From assembly GCF_006151805.1 (NCBI RefSeq), contig NZ_VDDA01000016.1:82233-146232 (forward strand): a stretch of 64,000 nt of DNA, written 5' to 3'. This DNA comes from Methylobacterium terricola (GTDB lineage: Bacteria; Pseudomonadota; Alphaproteobacteria; Rhizobiales; Beijerinckiaceae). Position 1 is the stretch's first letter. Every line of letters starts with the position of its first letter. The translations under genes were made by a program, and so were the position numbers. The notes beneath the pieces are model-generated. The model did no database searches, was not told the DNA's origin, and saw only the letters and a program-made list of their open reading frames with translations. This document shows, in pieces, positions 1 through 8,496 of this stretch.

Positions 1-1
1 C

Positions 2-292
2 GCCGCCTACCTGTCGGCAGCCCACCGCGACCGGCCGGGCGCCGGCTGCGCGCTGGCGGCCCTCGGGAGCGAGGCGGCGCGCCAGCCGGCGCCGGTGCGC
101 CGCGCCTTCACCGAGGGGCTGGAGACGCGGCTCGCCCGGATGCAGGAGGCGCTGCCCGACGGCGACCGCCCGGCGGCGCTCGCGGCCATGTCGAGCCTCG
201 TCGGTGCCCTGGTGCTGGCTCGCGCCGTGGACGACCCCGCCCTGTCGGACGAGATCCTGGCGGCGGCGCGCCGTGCGCTCACCGATCCGTGA
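2..292 (+). CDS. TetR/AcrR-family regulator, C-terminal part (partial)
   Basis: The open frame runs in from the window edge and stops at 290-292. About 96 residues are visible. They are alpha-helical and Ala/Leu/Arg-rich, with a helix pair of the kind seen in the C-terminal ligand-binding half of TetR regulators (YLSAAHRDRPGAGCALAALG, then a segment around MSSLVGALVLARAVDDP). The DNA-binding helix-turn-helix would lie outside the window, so the family rests on this C-terminal pattern alone. An internal ATG cluster could give a shorter ORF, but the frame is open to base 2, so truncation by the window edge is more likely. Confidence 0.6.
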   Translation, partial: AAYLSAAHRDRPGAGCALAALGSEAARQPAPVRRAFTEGLETRLARMQEALPDGDRPAALAAMSSLVGALVLARAVDDPALSDEILAAARRALTDP

Positions 293-360
293 GTCGGGCC
301 GCAGGCTTTTGGTAACCCTGGCGTGACCATCCTGGGGGGCGTCCTTGTCCGAGGCCGGTG

Positions 361-2307
361 ATGGTGTTGCGTGTTGCGTTTCCGTGCCTGCCCTCGGCGG
401 CTTTCCTGGCCTGGGTGCTCGGCACCGGCCTCGCGGCGGCCGTCGAGCCCGGCGCCCTGCTGCCGCCCGCACCGGTGCCGGGCCAGCCCCAGGCGCAAGC
501 AGGCCCATCGCAGGGCGTTCAGGGGCAAGGTGTGACCGCACCGGTTGCGCCCATGCCGCCGGCATCGGTGGAGCCCGCCCGGCGCGAGGTGACGACCGCG
601 CCCGAGCCGCTGCCGCACGGGGCGACGCCGCTCGCCGTCGGCCCGATCCAGCCCGGCGCCGCCCCGAGGGCGAGCGAGCCGCGATCCCCCGAGGCCAAGC
701 CGGGCGAGGCCAAGCCCCTGGACGGCAAGCCCCTGGACGGCAAGCCCCTGGACGGCAAGCCCCTGGACGGCAAGCCCCTGGACGGCAAGCCCGCTCCGAA
801 GAAAGTCTCGCGCGAGCTGCCGCCGCTGGTGATCGCGCGGATGTCGCAGGATACCACCCCGACCCTGACGCCGGCGACCTTCCTCGACACCCTGCGGGCG
901 GCGGAGCGCTACCAGGCGCTGGTCGAGGCCGGCGGCTGGCAGCCACTGCCGGCGGACCTCACGCTGAAGCCCGGCGAGCGCAACCCGGCGGTGCCGGCGC
1001 TGCGCCGCCACCTGGTCCTCACCGAGGATCTGGCCCCGGGCGGGCCGGAGGGCGACCTGCTCGATCCCGGCCTCGTCGCAGGCCTCAAGCGCTTCCAGGC
1101 GCGGCACAACCTGGCGGAGACCGGGCTCCTCGGCCGCCAGACGCTCGCCGCCCTCAACGTGCCCGCAAGCGTGCGCCAGCGCCAGCTCGCGGCTTCCGCC
1201 AACCGCCTGATCGGATCGAGCTTCCCGTTCGGCGAGCGCTACGTCGTGGTCAACATTCCCTCGGCCGCCGTCGAGGCGGTGGATCACGGCAGCGTCGCGC
1301 GCCGCTACGTCGCGGTGGTGGGCAAGCCGGAGCGCGCCTCGCCGTCGGTCGAGACGAAGATCACCAACATCAACTTCAACCCGACCTGGACCGTGCCGGT
1401 GTCCCTCATCAAGAAGGACATCATCCCGCACATGCGCATGGATCCGGGATACCTCGCCAAGATGCATATCCGCATGCTCGACGCTCAGGGCCAGGAGGTG
1501 CAGCCGACCGCCGTCGACTGGTCGACCGAGCGGGCCGTGAACTACACCCTGCGCCAGGATCCGGGCTTCGACAACTCGCTCGGCCAAGTCCGGATCGACA
1601 TGCCGAACCGGCATGCGGTCTACATGCACGACACGCCGTCGAAGTCGCTGTTCTCCCGCGACGTGCGCTTCCACTCCTCGGGCTGCGTGCGCGTCGCCGA
1701 CGTGAAGGCGCTGGTCGGCTGGCTCCTCGACGGCACGCCGGGTCCGAACGGCCCCGGCTCGGCCTGGGGCCCGATGGAGATCGAGACCGGCATCGCCACC
1801 GGCGAGCGCCGCGACATCAAGCTGGCGAAGCCTGTCCCGGTGACCTTCGTGTACCTCACCGGCTATGCCACCCCCGACGGCCGGGTGCACTTTCGCGACG
1901 ACGTGTACGGTCTCGACAGCGGCCGGGAGACCGGCAAGGACCCGGGCAAGCCGGTGGTGGAGCCCGCCGTGACGGGGGCGATCGCCCAGCCGGCGAGTGC
2001 CAAGCCGGCAAGTGCCAATCCGGCGAGCGCCAAGCCGGCCAGCGCCAAGCCGGCCAGCGCCAAGCCGGCGATCCCCAGGAAGGCCGTGAAGACGGCACCG
2101 ACGAAGCCGGACGTGACGAGCACGGACCCGGGCACGATCGTCCCGGCCACGGCCGTCCCGGCGAAGACCGCCCCTTCCAAGGCTGCCACGCCACAAGGGG
2201 GCACCGCCGAGACAAAGCCCGCCCCGAAGCCCGTTGCGAAGCCGGCCCAGGCGGCGCCCAAGGCCGCCCCGTCCGCCGAGCGCCGGACCGCCGTGCCGCC
2301 GACCTGA
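361..2307 (+). CDS. L,D-transpeptidase (YkuD) with peptidoglycan-binding domain and low-complexity linkers
   Basis: This is a periplasmic peptidoglycan cross-linking enzyme of the YcbB/LdtD type, about 648 aa. It has an N-terminal signal segment ending near AAAVEP, then a Pro/Ala-rich linker with five exact LDGKP units. A peptidoglycan-binding helical domain follows (LLDPGLVAGLKRFQARHNL). The YkuD domain carries the catalytic HSSGCVR motif, with His near residue 438 and the nucleophile Cys near 442. The C-terminal roughly 120 residues are Lys/Pro/Ala-rich and include repeated ASAKP units. GTG at 358 directly precedes ATG 361, and either could start translation. The enzymatic core is ordinary; the length of the repetitive tails is the unusual part. 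Confidence 0.9.
   Translation: MVLRVAFPCLPSAAFLAWVLGTGLAAAVEPGALLPPAPVPGQPQAQAGPSQGVQGQGVTAPVAPMPPASVEPARREVTTAPEPLPHGATPLAVGPIQPGAAPRASEPRSPEAKPGEAKPLDGKPLDGKPLDGKPLDGKPLDGKPAPKKVSRELPPLVIARMSQDTTPTLTPATFLDTLRAAERYQALVEAGGWQPLPADLTLKPGERNPAVPALRRHLVLTEDLAPGGPEGDLLDPGLVAGLKRFQARHNLAETGLLGRQTLAALNVPASVRQRQLAASANRLIGSSFPFGERYVVVNIPSAAVEAVDHGSVARRYVAVVGKPERASPSVETKITNINFNPTWTVPVSLIKKDIIPHMRMDPGYLAKMHIRMLDAQGQEVQPTAVDWSTERAVNYTLRQDPGFDNSLGQVRIDMPNRHAVYMHDTPSKSLFSRDVRFHSSGCVRVADVKALVGWLLDGTPGPNGPGSAWGPMEIETGIATGERRDIKLAKPVPVTFVYLTGYATPDGRVHFRDDVYGLDSGRETGKDPGKPVVEPAVTGAIAQPASAKPASANPASAKPASAKPASAKPAIPRKAVKTAPTKPDVTSTDPGTIVPATAVPAKTAPSKAATPQGGTAETKPAPKPVAKPAQAAPKAAPSAERRTAVPPT
718..792 (+). repeat. 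15-bp tandem repeat x5 inside the L,D-transpeptidase gene
   Basis: Five exact copies of CTGGACGGCAAGCCC, in frame, encode LDGKP five times in the linker between the signal peptide and the peptidoglycan-binding domain. Unit length is a multiple of three, so copy-number change would keep the frame. A second imperfect 15-bp repeat (ASAKP) lies near 1985-2070 in the C-terminal tail. Confidence 0.95.
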
Positions 2308-2377
2308 TCCGGCGCGGCGCGGGCCGCCTATCGATGACGTGGATTGGCAGGCTCACGCTCCATCCCGCCGCCATCAC

Positions 2378-2399
2378 CCCCGCCGGCTCATCGGCGGGG
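2378..2399 (+). terminator. possible terminator hairpin after the L,D-transpeptidase gene
   Basis: An 8-bp stem (CCCCGCCG / CGGCGGGG) with a 6-nt loop lies about 70 nt after the stop codon at 2307. No T-tract follows, so intrinsic termination is uncertain. Confidence 0.3.
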
Positions 2400-2515
2400 C
2401 GGCGACAGGGCTGGGGAGGACACGCACCGGCTTCATGATCGCGGGCGCGCGACCTCGCGTCATCGATGTCCTCCTCGGCCAGCGCCTGTTCGTTCTGGAC
2501 ATGGCGGCGATAATA

Positions 2516-2630
2516 CCGCCGCGCCGTCGAACGGATCCGTTCGACGGCGCTGGCTAAGCCCGAACGGGCGCCGGCGCTGATGCGCCGGACGCCGTGGCAT
2601 CGACGCGTCGATGCCACGGCGCGAGGGTAT
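2516..2630. repeat. intergenic double-palindrome repeat, copy 1
   Basis: This roughly 115-bp element contains two perfect palindromes. The first is 30 bp at 2521-2550, centred on GGATCC. The second is 32 bp at 2590-2621, centred on ACGCGT. A short GC-rich linker (AAGCCCGAACGGGCGCCG) joins them. A near-identical element lies at 11191-11300. It encodes nothing convincing and resembles REP/BIME-type dispersed elements. Here it sits between the L,D-transpeptidase gene and the GNAT pseudogene. Confidence 0.85.
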
Positions 2631-2669
2631 AAGGGGCGGATCGCGGGTGAGCCGGCGGGTCCCGGACCG

Positions 2670-3135
2670 TCGCTGACGGCCCCGACGCCTCTCGCCGCCC
2701 AGCACAACCCGCCCGGTTTCGCCTGTGGCAAGCCCGCTCCGGATGATCGACTGCGCGATCGTGCGCTCAGGACCGAGAGCCGCTTCTCACGCATCTGCGT
2801 CGCTTGCGACGGCGACCGGGTCGTCGCCCTGCTCTGCATCTCGACCCGCTCGGTGAAGCGGATGGCCGCCCCGGGCAAGCTGCGCGGCGCCGCGCCGGAC
2901 ACGATCCCCGTCTCGGTGATCGGCCGGCGAGGGCATCGGGGACGCCCGTCTCGCCAATGCCCCGCGCTGGGTCACGCTCGCCTTGCGGAGCATCGGAGCC
3001 GTCGTGGTGCATGCGAGGAGCGCGGCAGCCAAGCATTTGGCTCTCCACGGCGCCGAATTCGTCGGGGACCAGCAGGACGGCCGCACGTTGTTCCTGCCGA
3101 TCGGGACGATCACCACCGCCTTCGAGCGAGGCGTA
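2670..3135 (+). pseudogene. decayed TacT-like GNAT acetyltransferase (toxin-type) remnant
   Basis: Two frames together resemble a TacT-type GNAT toxin. Frame A, to about 2928, gives PLAAQHNPPGFACGKPAPDD, then RICVACDGDRVVALLCIST, then AAPGKLRGAAPDTIPVSVIG. The match then moves to another frame from about 2929, giving EGIGDARLANAP, SIGAVVVHA and RTLFLPIGTI. This matches the family order, but the segment normally linking VIGR to the Q/RGxG acetyl-CoA loop is missing, and no normal start or stop is seen. No DUF1778-type antitoxin is recognisable upstream; the palindromic repeat occupies that place. I infer one internal deletion with a frameshift. A sequencing error alone would not explain the missing residues. 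Confidence 0.7.
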
Positions 3136-3372
3136 CCGCCCTGCGCGGCCATGCGGGCCGGCGACTCCGTAACCACAACCTCCGACACGGGGACGATTGT
3201 TCCATCGGACGGCTTTTTCATCAATTGTTATAGGCTGCGGCTTCTAGCTCCGCTTGTTATACCATGCCATGCCGCGCCTCCCGCGCATGCGCATGCCCCA
3301 GCGAGCAGGCCCGCGGCGAGCATGAAGCCCCACATCACCCGTCAGCGTCCTGAACGCGGCGGGCCGTCATCG

Positions 3373-4734
3373 ATGACCGCCCTGCTCCGGCGCTTCCCGC
3401 ACGACCGCAGCGGAACCGTCCTGATCGCCTTCGCGGTGGCGCTCCCGATCCTGCTCGGCGCGGTGAGCGCCGCGGTGGAGTACAGCCGCCTGCTCTACCG
3501 CAAGGCGCAGCTGCAGAGCGCCGCCGATGCCGGGGCGCTGGCCGGCGCCACCCTGCTCAAGCTCGCCAATTCCGACGATGCCTCGGTGACCAGCATCACC
3601 CGGCAGACGATCGAGGGGCAGGCGCGCACCCCGGTCGACCGCAGCAGCCGGATCACCGCGGAGGTCGGGACGCCGCGCAGCTCGGTCTCGACCGTCGTCG
3701 AGGAGACGGTGCCCTCGCTGATGGGCAAGCTGCTCAGCCTGCCCTCCACCACCCTGATCGTGCGCGCGACGGCGCAGCTCGTCGGCTCGGTGCGCCTGTG
3801 CCTGCTCGCCCTCGACCCCTCGGCCAAGGGGGCGTTCGACCTGGAGAAGCGGGCCCAGGTCACCGCCGAGGGCTGCTCGCTCTACTCGAATTCCACGAGC
3901 CCGAGCGGCATCCTGGGCAAGGACAGCGCGACCGCTCGCGCCCTCTCGATCTGCTCGGCGGGCGGCTTCGACGGGTCGAAGGCGCTGTTCACCCCGGCCC
4001 CGGTCACCGACTGCGCGCCGATCGGCGATCCGCTCAAGGACCGTCCGCTGCCGAGCCCGGACGTGAACTGCGTGATCCTGAGCCCCTACGCCAATCCCAC
4101 TGGGAAGAGGCCGCCGCCCGGCCCGATCAACATGGTGACCGGGAACGTCACCCTCGACCCCGGCACCTATTGCGGCGGCCTGCGCGTCACGGATAACGCC
4201 AGCGTCAGCTTGCGCCCCGGCACCTACGTGATGAAGGACGGGCCGCTGATCGTCGACAAGCGGGCGAGCCTGTCGGGCCAGGGCGTCGGGTTCTTCTTCA
4301 CCGGCGACAGGGGCGGGATGCTCCTCGACAAGGATACCACGATCAGCCTGACCGCACCGACGAGCGGCGTGATGGCGGGCCTGCTGATGGCCGAGCAGCG
4401 GACCGTCCTGGATCCGATCCCGGTCCCGATCGACCTCGTCGTCACGCCCCCGCCGCCGCCCCCGCCGGGAGGCGGCAAGGCGATGCGCGAATACCGCATC
4501 ATCAGCGACAACGCCCGCACGATGCTGGGAACGATCTACCTGCCGGCGGGCCGGCTCATCATCGACAGCAGCCGCCCGGTCGCCGACCAATCGGCCTATA
4601 CGGTGATCGTCGCCCGGCAGATCAACCTCTATGAGGGGCCGAACCTCCACCTCAACGCGAATTACGGCGCGACCTCGGTGCCGGTACCGGACGGGGTGGG
4701 GCCGAAATCGGGGACGGCGTCGCTCAGGAGCTGA
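3373..4734 (+). CDS. TadG/TadE-like pilus-assembly family protein
   Basis: The protein is about 453 aa. After a short basic N-terminus (RRFPHDRSGTV) comes one hydrophobic helix (LIAFAVALPILLGAVSAAVEY) and then the hallmark QLQSAADAGALAGA segment of the Tad N-terminal domain. This domain tethers TadG-like proteins to the inner membrane with the rest outside. The C-terminal part contains a PPPPPPPGGG stretch and repeated short Gly/Asp-rich beta segments, and has no recognisable vWA MIDAS. No other tad/flp gene is in the window. The frame is open far upstream, but the upstream residues belong to the GNAT remnant and spacer. ATG 3322 is an alternative start. Confidence 0.75.
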   Translation: MTALLRRFPHDRSGTVLIAFAVALPILLGAVSAAVEYSRLLYRKAQLQSAADAGALAGATLLKLANSDDASVTSITRQTIEGQARTPVDRSSRITAEVGTPRSSVSTVVEETVPSLMGKLLSLPSTTLIVRATAQLVGSVRLCLLALDPSAKGAFDLEKRAQVTAEGCSLYSNSTSPSGILGKDSATARALSICSAGGFDGSKALFTPAPVTDCAPIGDPLKDRPLPSPDVNCVILSPYANPTGKRPPPGPINMVTGNVTLDPGTYCGGLRVTDNASVSLRPGTYVMKDGPLIVDKRASLSGQGVGFFFTGDRGGMLLDKDTTISLTAPTSGVMAGLLMAEQRTVLDPIPVPIDLVVTPPPPPPPGGGKAMREYRIISDNARTMLGTIYLPAGRLIIDSSRPVADQSAYTVIVARQINLYEGPNLHLNANYGATSVPVPDGVGPKSGTASLRS

Positions 4735-4866
4735 GGATCGACGACGGCTCGCGCCGACAGGTCGTCACATCCTCCCTCGTCGTTCCGGAGCCACGGCAGC
4801 GGACGCCCGGGATGACAGGAAGGAGGTCAGGTCCGTCGCACGAACCCAAACCCCGCGGGCCCCGCC

Positions 4867-5913
4867 TCACGAGATCCCCAATCCCCGCACCAGCGCGATG
4901 CTGACGAGGAGCAGCACCGCCAGGGAGGCGGTGACCGCCAGCGTCACCCGGGCGCCGACCCGGGCCACCACCCGCACGTCGACGCCGAGGCCGAGGGCCG
5001 CCATGGCGATCACCGTCAGGATGCCGGCGGTGCGGGTGAGCGGCGCCAGTGCCGCGTCGGGCACGAGGCCGAGCGACCGGGCGGCGGCGAGGCTCAAGAA
5101 GCCGAGGATGAACCACGGCACCAGCTTGAAGAAGCCAAGCGTCCTGCGCGCCCCGGCCGGGGCGCCGGGCTCGTCGCGCAGGTACGGGGCGACGAGCGAC
5201 AGGCCGAGCACCACGGGGCCGAGCATCAGCACCCGCACGAGCTTGACCAGCGTGCCGACCTGGGTGCTGACGAGGCTCACCGGCACGGTGGCGGCGAGCA
5301 CCTGCGGCACCGCGTAGACCGTGAGGCCGGCGAGCACGCCGTACTCGGTCGGGTTGGTGCCGAGCAGCGGGATCAGGAGCGGCAGGCCGAGCACCACCAG
5401 CACGCCGAGGATCGCCGTGAAGGCGATCGAGGAGGCGACATCGTCGCCGCTCGCCCCGATCACCGGCGCGACCGCCGCGATGGCCGAGTTGCCGCAGATG
5501 GCGTTGCCGCAGGCGATCAGGATCGACATCCGGGCCGGCAGGCCGAGGAGGCGGCCGATGGCGTAGCTGGCGATCAGCGCGATCACCACGGTGGCGACGA
5601 TGCCGGAGAGCAGCGCCGGCCCCGAGGCGACCAGGGCCTTGAGGCTGATCGAGGCGCCGAGCAGCATCACCGCGACCTCGAGCAGCTGCTTGGCGCTGAA
5701 GGCGATGCCGATGCGCCAGCGCGGCCCCGGCTCCCAGACCGAGCGGATCGCGATGCCGGCGAGGATCGCGATCACCAGCGCCTCGACGTAGGGGTGGTGG
5801 ACGAGATGCTCCTCCGCCGCCTGGACCAGGGTCGCCGCCGCCGTCACGGCGACGCAGAGGGTGAGGCCGGGCAGCACCGCGATCGCGGTGCGCCCCATCG
5901 TGTCAGGCCGCAT
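4867..5913 (-). CDS. YeiH/UPF0324-family membrane protein (putative sulfate exporter)
   Basis: This integral membrane protein of 348 aa has about ten hydrophobic helices. It has the conserved core of the Cons_hypoth698 (UPF0324) family, including LLGASISLKAL, ACGNAICGNSAIAAVAPVIG and TAILGVLVVLGLPLL. Family members are annotated as putative sulfate or thiosulfonate exporters, but function is mostly unproven. It is convergent with the TadG-like gene and has no cysteine-metabolism or LysR gene beside it, so the context adds little. A second Met five codons downstream (MGRTAIAVL) is an alternative start. Confidence 0.85.
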   Translation of the reverse strand: MRPDTMGRTAIAVLPGLTLCVAVTAAATLVQAAEEHLVHHPYVEALVIAILAGIAIRSVWEPGPRWRIGIAFSAKQLLEVAVMLLGASISLKALVASGPALLSGIVATVVIALIASYAIGRLLGLPARMSILIACGNAICGNSAIAAVAPVIGASGDDVASSIAFTAILGVLVVLGLPLLIPLLGTNPTEYGVLAGLTVYAVPQVLAATVPVSLVSTQVGTLVKLVRVLMLGPVVLGLSLVAPYLRDEPGAPAGARRTLGFFKLVPWFILGFLSLAAARSLGLVPDAALAPLTRTAGILTVIAMAALGLGVDVRVVARVGARVTLAVTASLAVLLLVSIALVRGLGIS

Positions 5914-5958
5914 CGCCGGGCATGCTCATCGGAGAGATCGAACGCGGGGTGCCGGGGC

Positions 5959-6279
5959 TCACGGGCGGAAGCCCGTGCCGATGCCGGGCCGCGACGGCTG
6001 GCCGAGCCAGAGCAGCGCGAGGCCGAGGACCAGGGCGACGGGCGCGGCCGGAGACAGGGTGAACGGCAGGCCGAGCATCTTCCACAGCATCGGCTGCCCG
6101 CCCTCGGCCATCGCCTGCAGGCTCGCGGCCCGGTCCTTCATCAGCGCCGCCGCGACGTCGCTGACCGAGGTGACGAGCACGGCGTCGTTGGCGATCGAGC
6201 GGGCGCCGTCATAGACGATCCCGACGAAGCCGGCGGCGAGGAACAGAAGGCCGAGGCAGCGGCACAGGAAGCGGATCAT
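5959..6279 (-). CDS. small two-helix membrane protein, hypothetical
   Basis: The product is about 106 aa. It starts MIRFLCRCLGLLFLAAGFVG with a hydrophobic helix and ends with a second helix (PVALVLGLALLWLGQPSRPG). The middle (IANDAVLVTSVSDVAAALM) is polar. The frame continues upstream without a stop, but the ATG at 6279 directly precedes the signal-anchor-like helix and is the best start. It lies 45 nt upstream of the YeiH-type gene on the same strand and may be co-transcribed with it. No named family is recognised; small proteins of this shape are common in Methylobacterium. Confidence 0.7.
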   Translation of the reverse strand: MIRFLCRCLGLLFLAAGFVGIVYDGARSIANDAVLVTSVSDVAAALMKDRAASLQAMAEGGQPMLWKMLGLPFTLSPAAPVALVLGLALLWLGQPSRPGIGTGFRP

Positions 6280-6451
6280 CCAGGGCTCCGGACCGCGCCC
6301 CTGCGGGACGCGCGGGCCCCTGAGTAGAGAGAGGCCCCTGCCGGCGCAAGGAGTTGCGGGCCGTGACACAAGCTTGAGCGCGGCACCGTGGCGGGTTGAT
6401 CCCACGCCCCCCGCCATGCCACGGCGCTCGCGACCACGTAAGGGGAGCGGC

Positions 6452-7168
6452 ATGAACGGCAGGACGGGCAGGGCACGGCCGGAGCTGGTGATCTTCGACT
6501 GCGACGGCGTGCTGGTCGACAGCGAGCCGATCAGCCTCGCGCGCCTGACCGAGAACCTGCAGCGCATCGGCGTGCCGATCGATCTCGACACGGTCGCGCG
6601 GCGCTTCACCGGCACCAGCATGACCTCGATCATGGCCCACATCGCCACCGATTACGGCGTGCCGACGCCCGAGGGCTTCGTCGATGCGGTGCGGGCGGAC
6701 ACCCTGCGGGCCTTCGACGCCGAGTTGCAGGCCATCGCGGGCGTCGCCGCGGTGCTGGAGACCATGACGACGCGGCGGTGCGTCGCCTCGAGCAGCGACC
6801 CGCAGCGGCTGCGCCACGCGCTCACGCTCACCGGGCTCCTGCGCCATTTCGACGGCCACGTCTTCAGCGCCAGCATGGTGGCGCGGGGAAAACCCTTCCC
6901 GGACCTGTTCCTCTACGCTGCCGGGCAGATGGCGGTGGATCCGGCGGCGTGCGTGGTGATCGAGGACAGCGTGCCGGGCGTCACCGCGGCGCGGGCCGCC
7001 GGGATCCCGGTCCTCGGCTTCTGCGGCGGCGGCCACTGGGCTCATGACCGGGCCGGGGCGGACCTTTTGGCCGCAGGAGCCGTCCGGGTCTTCGACGCAT
7101 TCTCCCAGCTGCCCCATCTTCTGGAGGCGTGGGACCATTCGGGGATCCGGGACGACGCGTCCCGTTAA
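6452..7168 (+). CDS. HAD-superfamily phosphatase, beta-phosphoglucomutase-like
   Basis: The product is about 238 aa and all HAD motifs are visible. Motif I is DCDGVLVDSE near residues 16-25, with the nucleophile and acid/base Asp pair. Motif II is the Ser of ASSSDPQRL. Motif III is the Lys of GKPFPDLFLYAA. Motif IV is VIEDSVPGVTAA. The helical C1 cap between motifs I and II puts it in subfamily I, the group of sugar-phosphate phosphatases such as YieH and beta-PGM. The substrate cannot be read from sequence. The ATG at 6452 is preceded by AGGGGAG at about 8 nt, so the upstream in-frame codons are not used. Confidence 0.9.
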   Translation: MNGRTGRARPELVIFDCDGVLVDSEPISLARLTENLQRIGVPIDLDTVARRFTGTSMTSIMAHIATDYGVPTPEGFVDAVRADTLRAFDAELQAIAGVAAVLETMTTRRCVASSSDPQRLRHALTLTGLLRHFDGHVFSASMVARGKPFPDLFLYAAGQMAVDPAACVVIEDSVPGVTAARAAGIPVLGFCGGGHWAHDRAGADLLAAGAVRVFDAFSQLPHLLEAWDHSGIRDDASR

Positions 7169-7324
7169 GGGACAGGGAGCCCTGGCACCGGTTTCGCATT
7201 GACCTCCCGCGTCCGCCCGGCCCATTCCGGGGCGGACGCGACCGGCCCGCGAGACCGTCCCGCCCAGGCCCCTCCCTCAAGGCCCCTCTCCCCAAGCCCC
7301 CTCCCCCGCCAACCGGAGCCCGCC

Positions 7325-7903
7325 GTGAGACCAGCCCGCATCGTCGCCTTCTCGGGCAACGTCCGCCGCCCGTCCCGGACCCGCACGCTGGTGGAGGCGG
7401 TCGCCGCCGAACTCGGCCGTCGGCGCCCGATCGACCTGAAGGTCTACGACCTCGCCGAGATCGGCACCGGCCTGGGCGCCACCACCCGGCAGGCCCTGCC
7501 GCTGCCGATCGCCCACATGATCGAGGCGATCGAGGGCTCGGACGGGCTGATCGTCGGCTCGCCGGTGCATAACGGCTCCTATTCGGGGCTGTTCAAGCAC
7601 GTGATCGACTTCCTCGACCCGGCCACGCTCGCCGGCAAGCCGGTGGCGCTCACCGCGACCGGCGGCGGCCCGCGCCACGCCCTGATGGTCGAGCACCAGC
7701 TCCGCCCGCTCTTCGGCTTCTTCACCGCCCACGTCGCGCCGACCGCGGTCTATGCCGGCGAGGCGGAGATCGAGAATGGGGTTGTGGCCGACGCCCGGGT
7801 GGCCGAGCGGGTCGCGGCGGCGGCGAGCGAGCTGGGCCACCTTCTCGATGTGGCCGAGGCGGCGCGCCGGGGTGGCGGCGGGCGGGCGGTGGCGGGGCTC
7901 TAG
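7325..7903 (+). CDS. NADPH-dependent FMN reductase (MsuE-like)
   Basis: The flavodoxin-fold reductase is about 192 aa. It begins at GTG 7325 (VRPARIVAFSGNVRRPSRTR), where the phosphate-binding loop follows the first strand. The family segment GLIVGSPVHNGSYSGLFKHVIDFL forms the FMN-isoalloxazine side, and ATGGGPRHALMVEHQLRPLF the second flavin-contact region. MsuE/SsuE relatives supply reduced FMN to two-component monooxygenases, often for sulfonates. No monooxygenase partner is adjacent, so the physiological role is open. Starts further upstream would add a Pro/Arg-rich unstructured leader and look wrong. Confidence 0.85.
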   Translation: MRPARIVAFSGNVRRPSRTRTLVEAVAAELGRRRPIDLKVYDLAEIGTGLGATTRQALPLPIAHMIEAIEGSDGLIVGSPVHNGSYSGLFKHVIDFLDPATLAGKPVALTATGGGPRHALMVEHQLRPLFGFFTAHVAPTAVYAGEAEIENGVVADARVAERVAAAASELGHLLDVAEAARRGGGGRAVAGL

Positions 7904-8355
7904 GGTCCCAAGCCGACCGGCCCGATACGCAGAGGAGCCGCGTCCGACCCCTTGCAGAAGCCCCGAATGCCCGTCGGCAGGTCGACGGGCGAGGCGGGAA
8001 CCTCCGGCCGGGGCGAGGGGAATTACGATCTTCTGCTTCGAGGCCGAGGCCGTATCAATAAGACGCCACATCCTCGTTCAATTGCAGTCCGATATTTTAA
8101 AATACCGTTCGTCAGCCTTGTATTAAAGCTCGCAGGCTCGTTCTTATGCCTGATGCCAGATGCCAGATATTTATATTTGTGTTTCAAAAAATTTTCGGAC
8201 AAATGCTCGAAGATGCGTGGATATATCAAATTACAGCAGAAAGATATTTTGTTTTACTCGAAGTCATCTATGTCAATGCGTACGTGCGCGTCTCGCTTTT
8301 GATACAAACCGACGCGCCATGACAATAATCTTGAATTACATGCGATTCGATTATT

Positions 8356-8375
8356 CGATTTCACATATGAAATCG
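8356..8375. promoter_or_regulatory. inverted repeat in the AT-rich island
   Basis: CGATTTCA and TGAAATCG arms are separated by 4 nt. The symmetry suits a dimeric regulator's operator, but no regulator gene is adjacent and no promoter elements are certain. Confidence 0.3.
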
Positions 8376-8496
8376 TTACATGAAAATGCTTGAAAACGTT
8401 ACATCGCCACGTATTACTGTTACGGAGCGTGTCACAAGCGATAGCATTTGCATGTTAGAGATGGATTAACCTTTAATTATTATAGGTTGAGCTAGG

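Noticed and set aside
718..792. CRISPR-like array
   Set aside because: The repeats are 15 bp without spacers and are in frame within a coding region.
7..2196. Very long minus-strand ORF across the L,D-transpeptidase gene
   Set aside because: The translation is Arg/His/Gly-rich with no family pattern and mirrors the plus-strand coding sequence, a typical shadow in GC-rich DNA.
2983..3372. Upstream extension of the TadG-like gene
   Set aside because: The extra residues are those of the GNAT pseudogene and spacer, and the TadG domain starts normally after the ATG near 3373.
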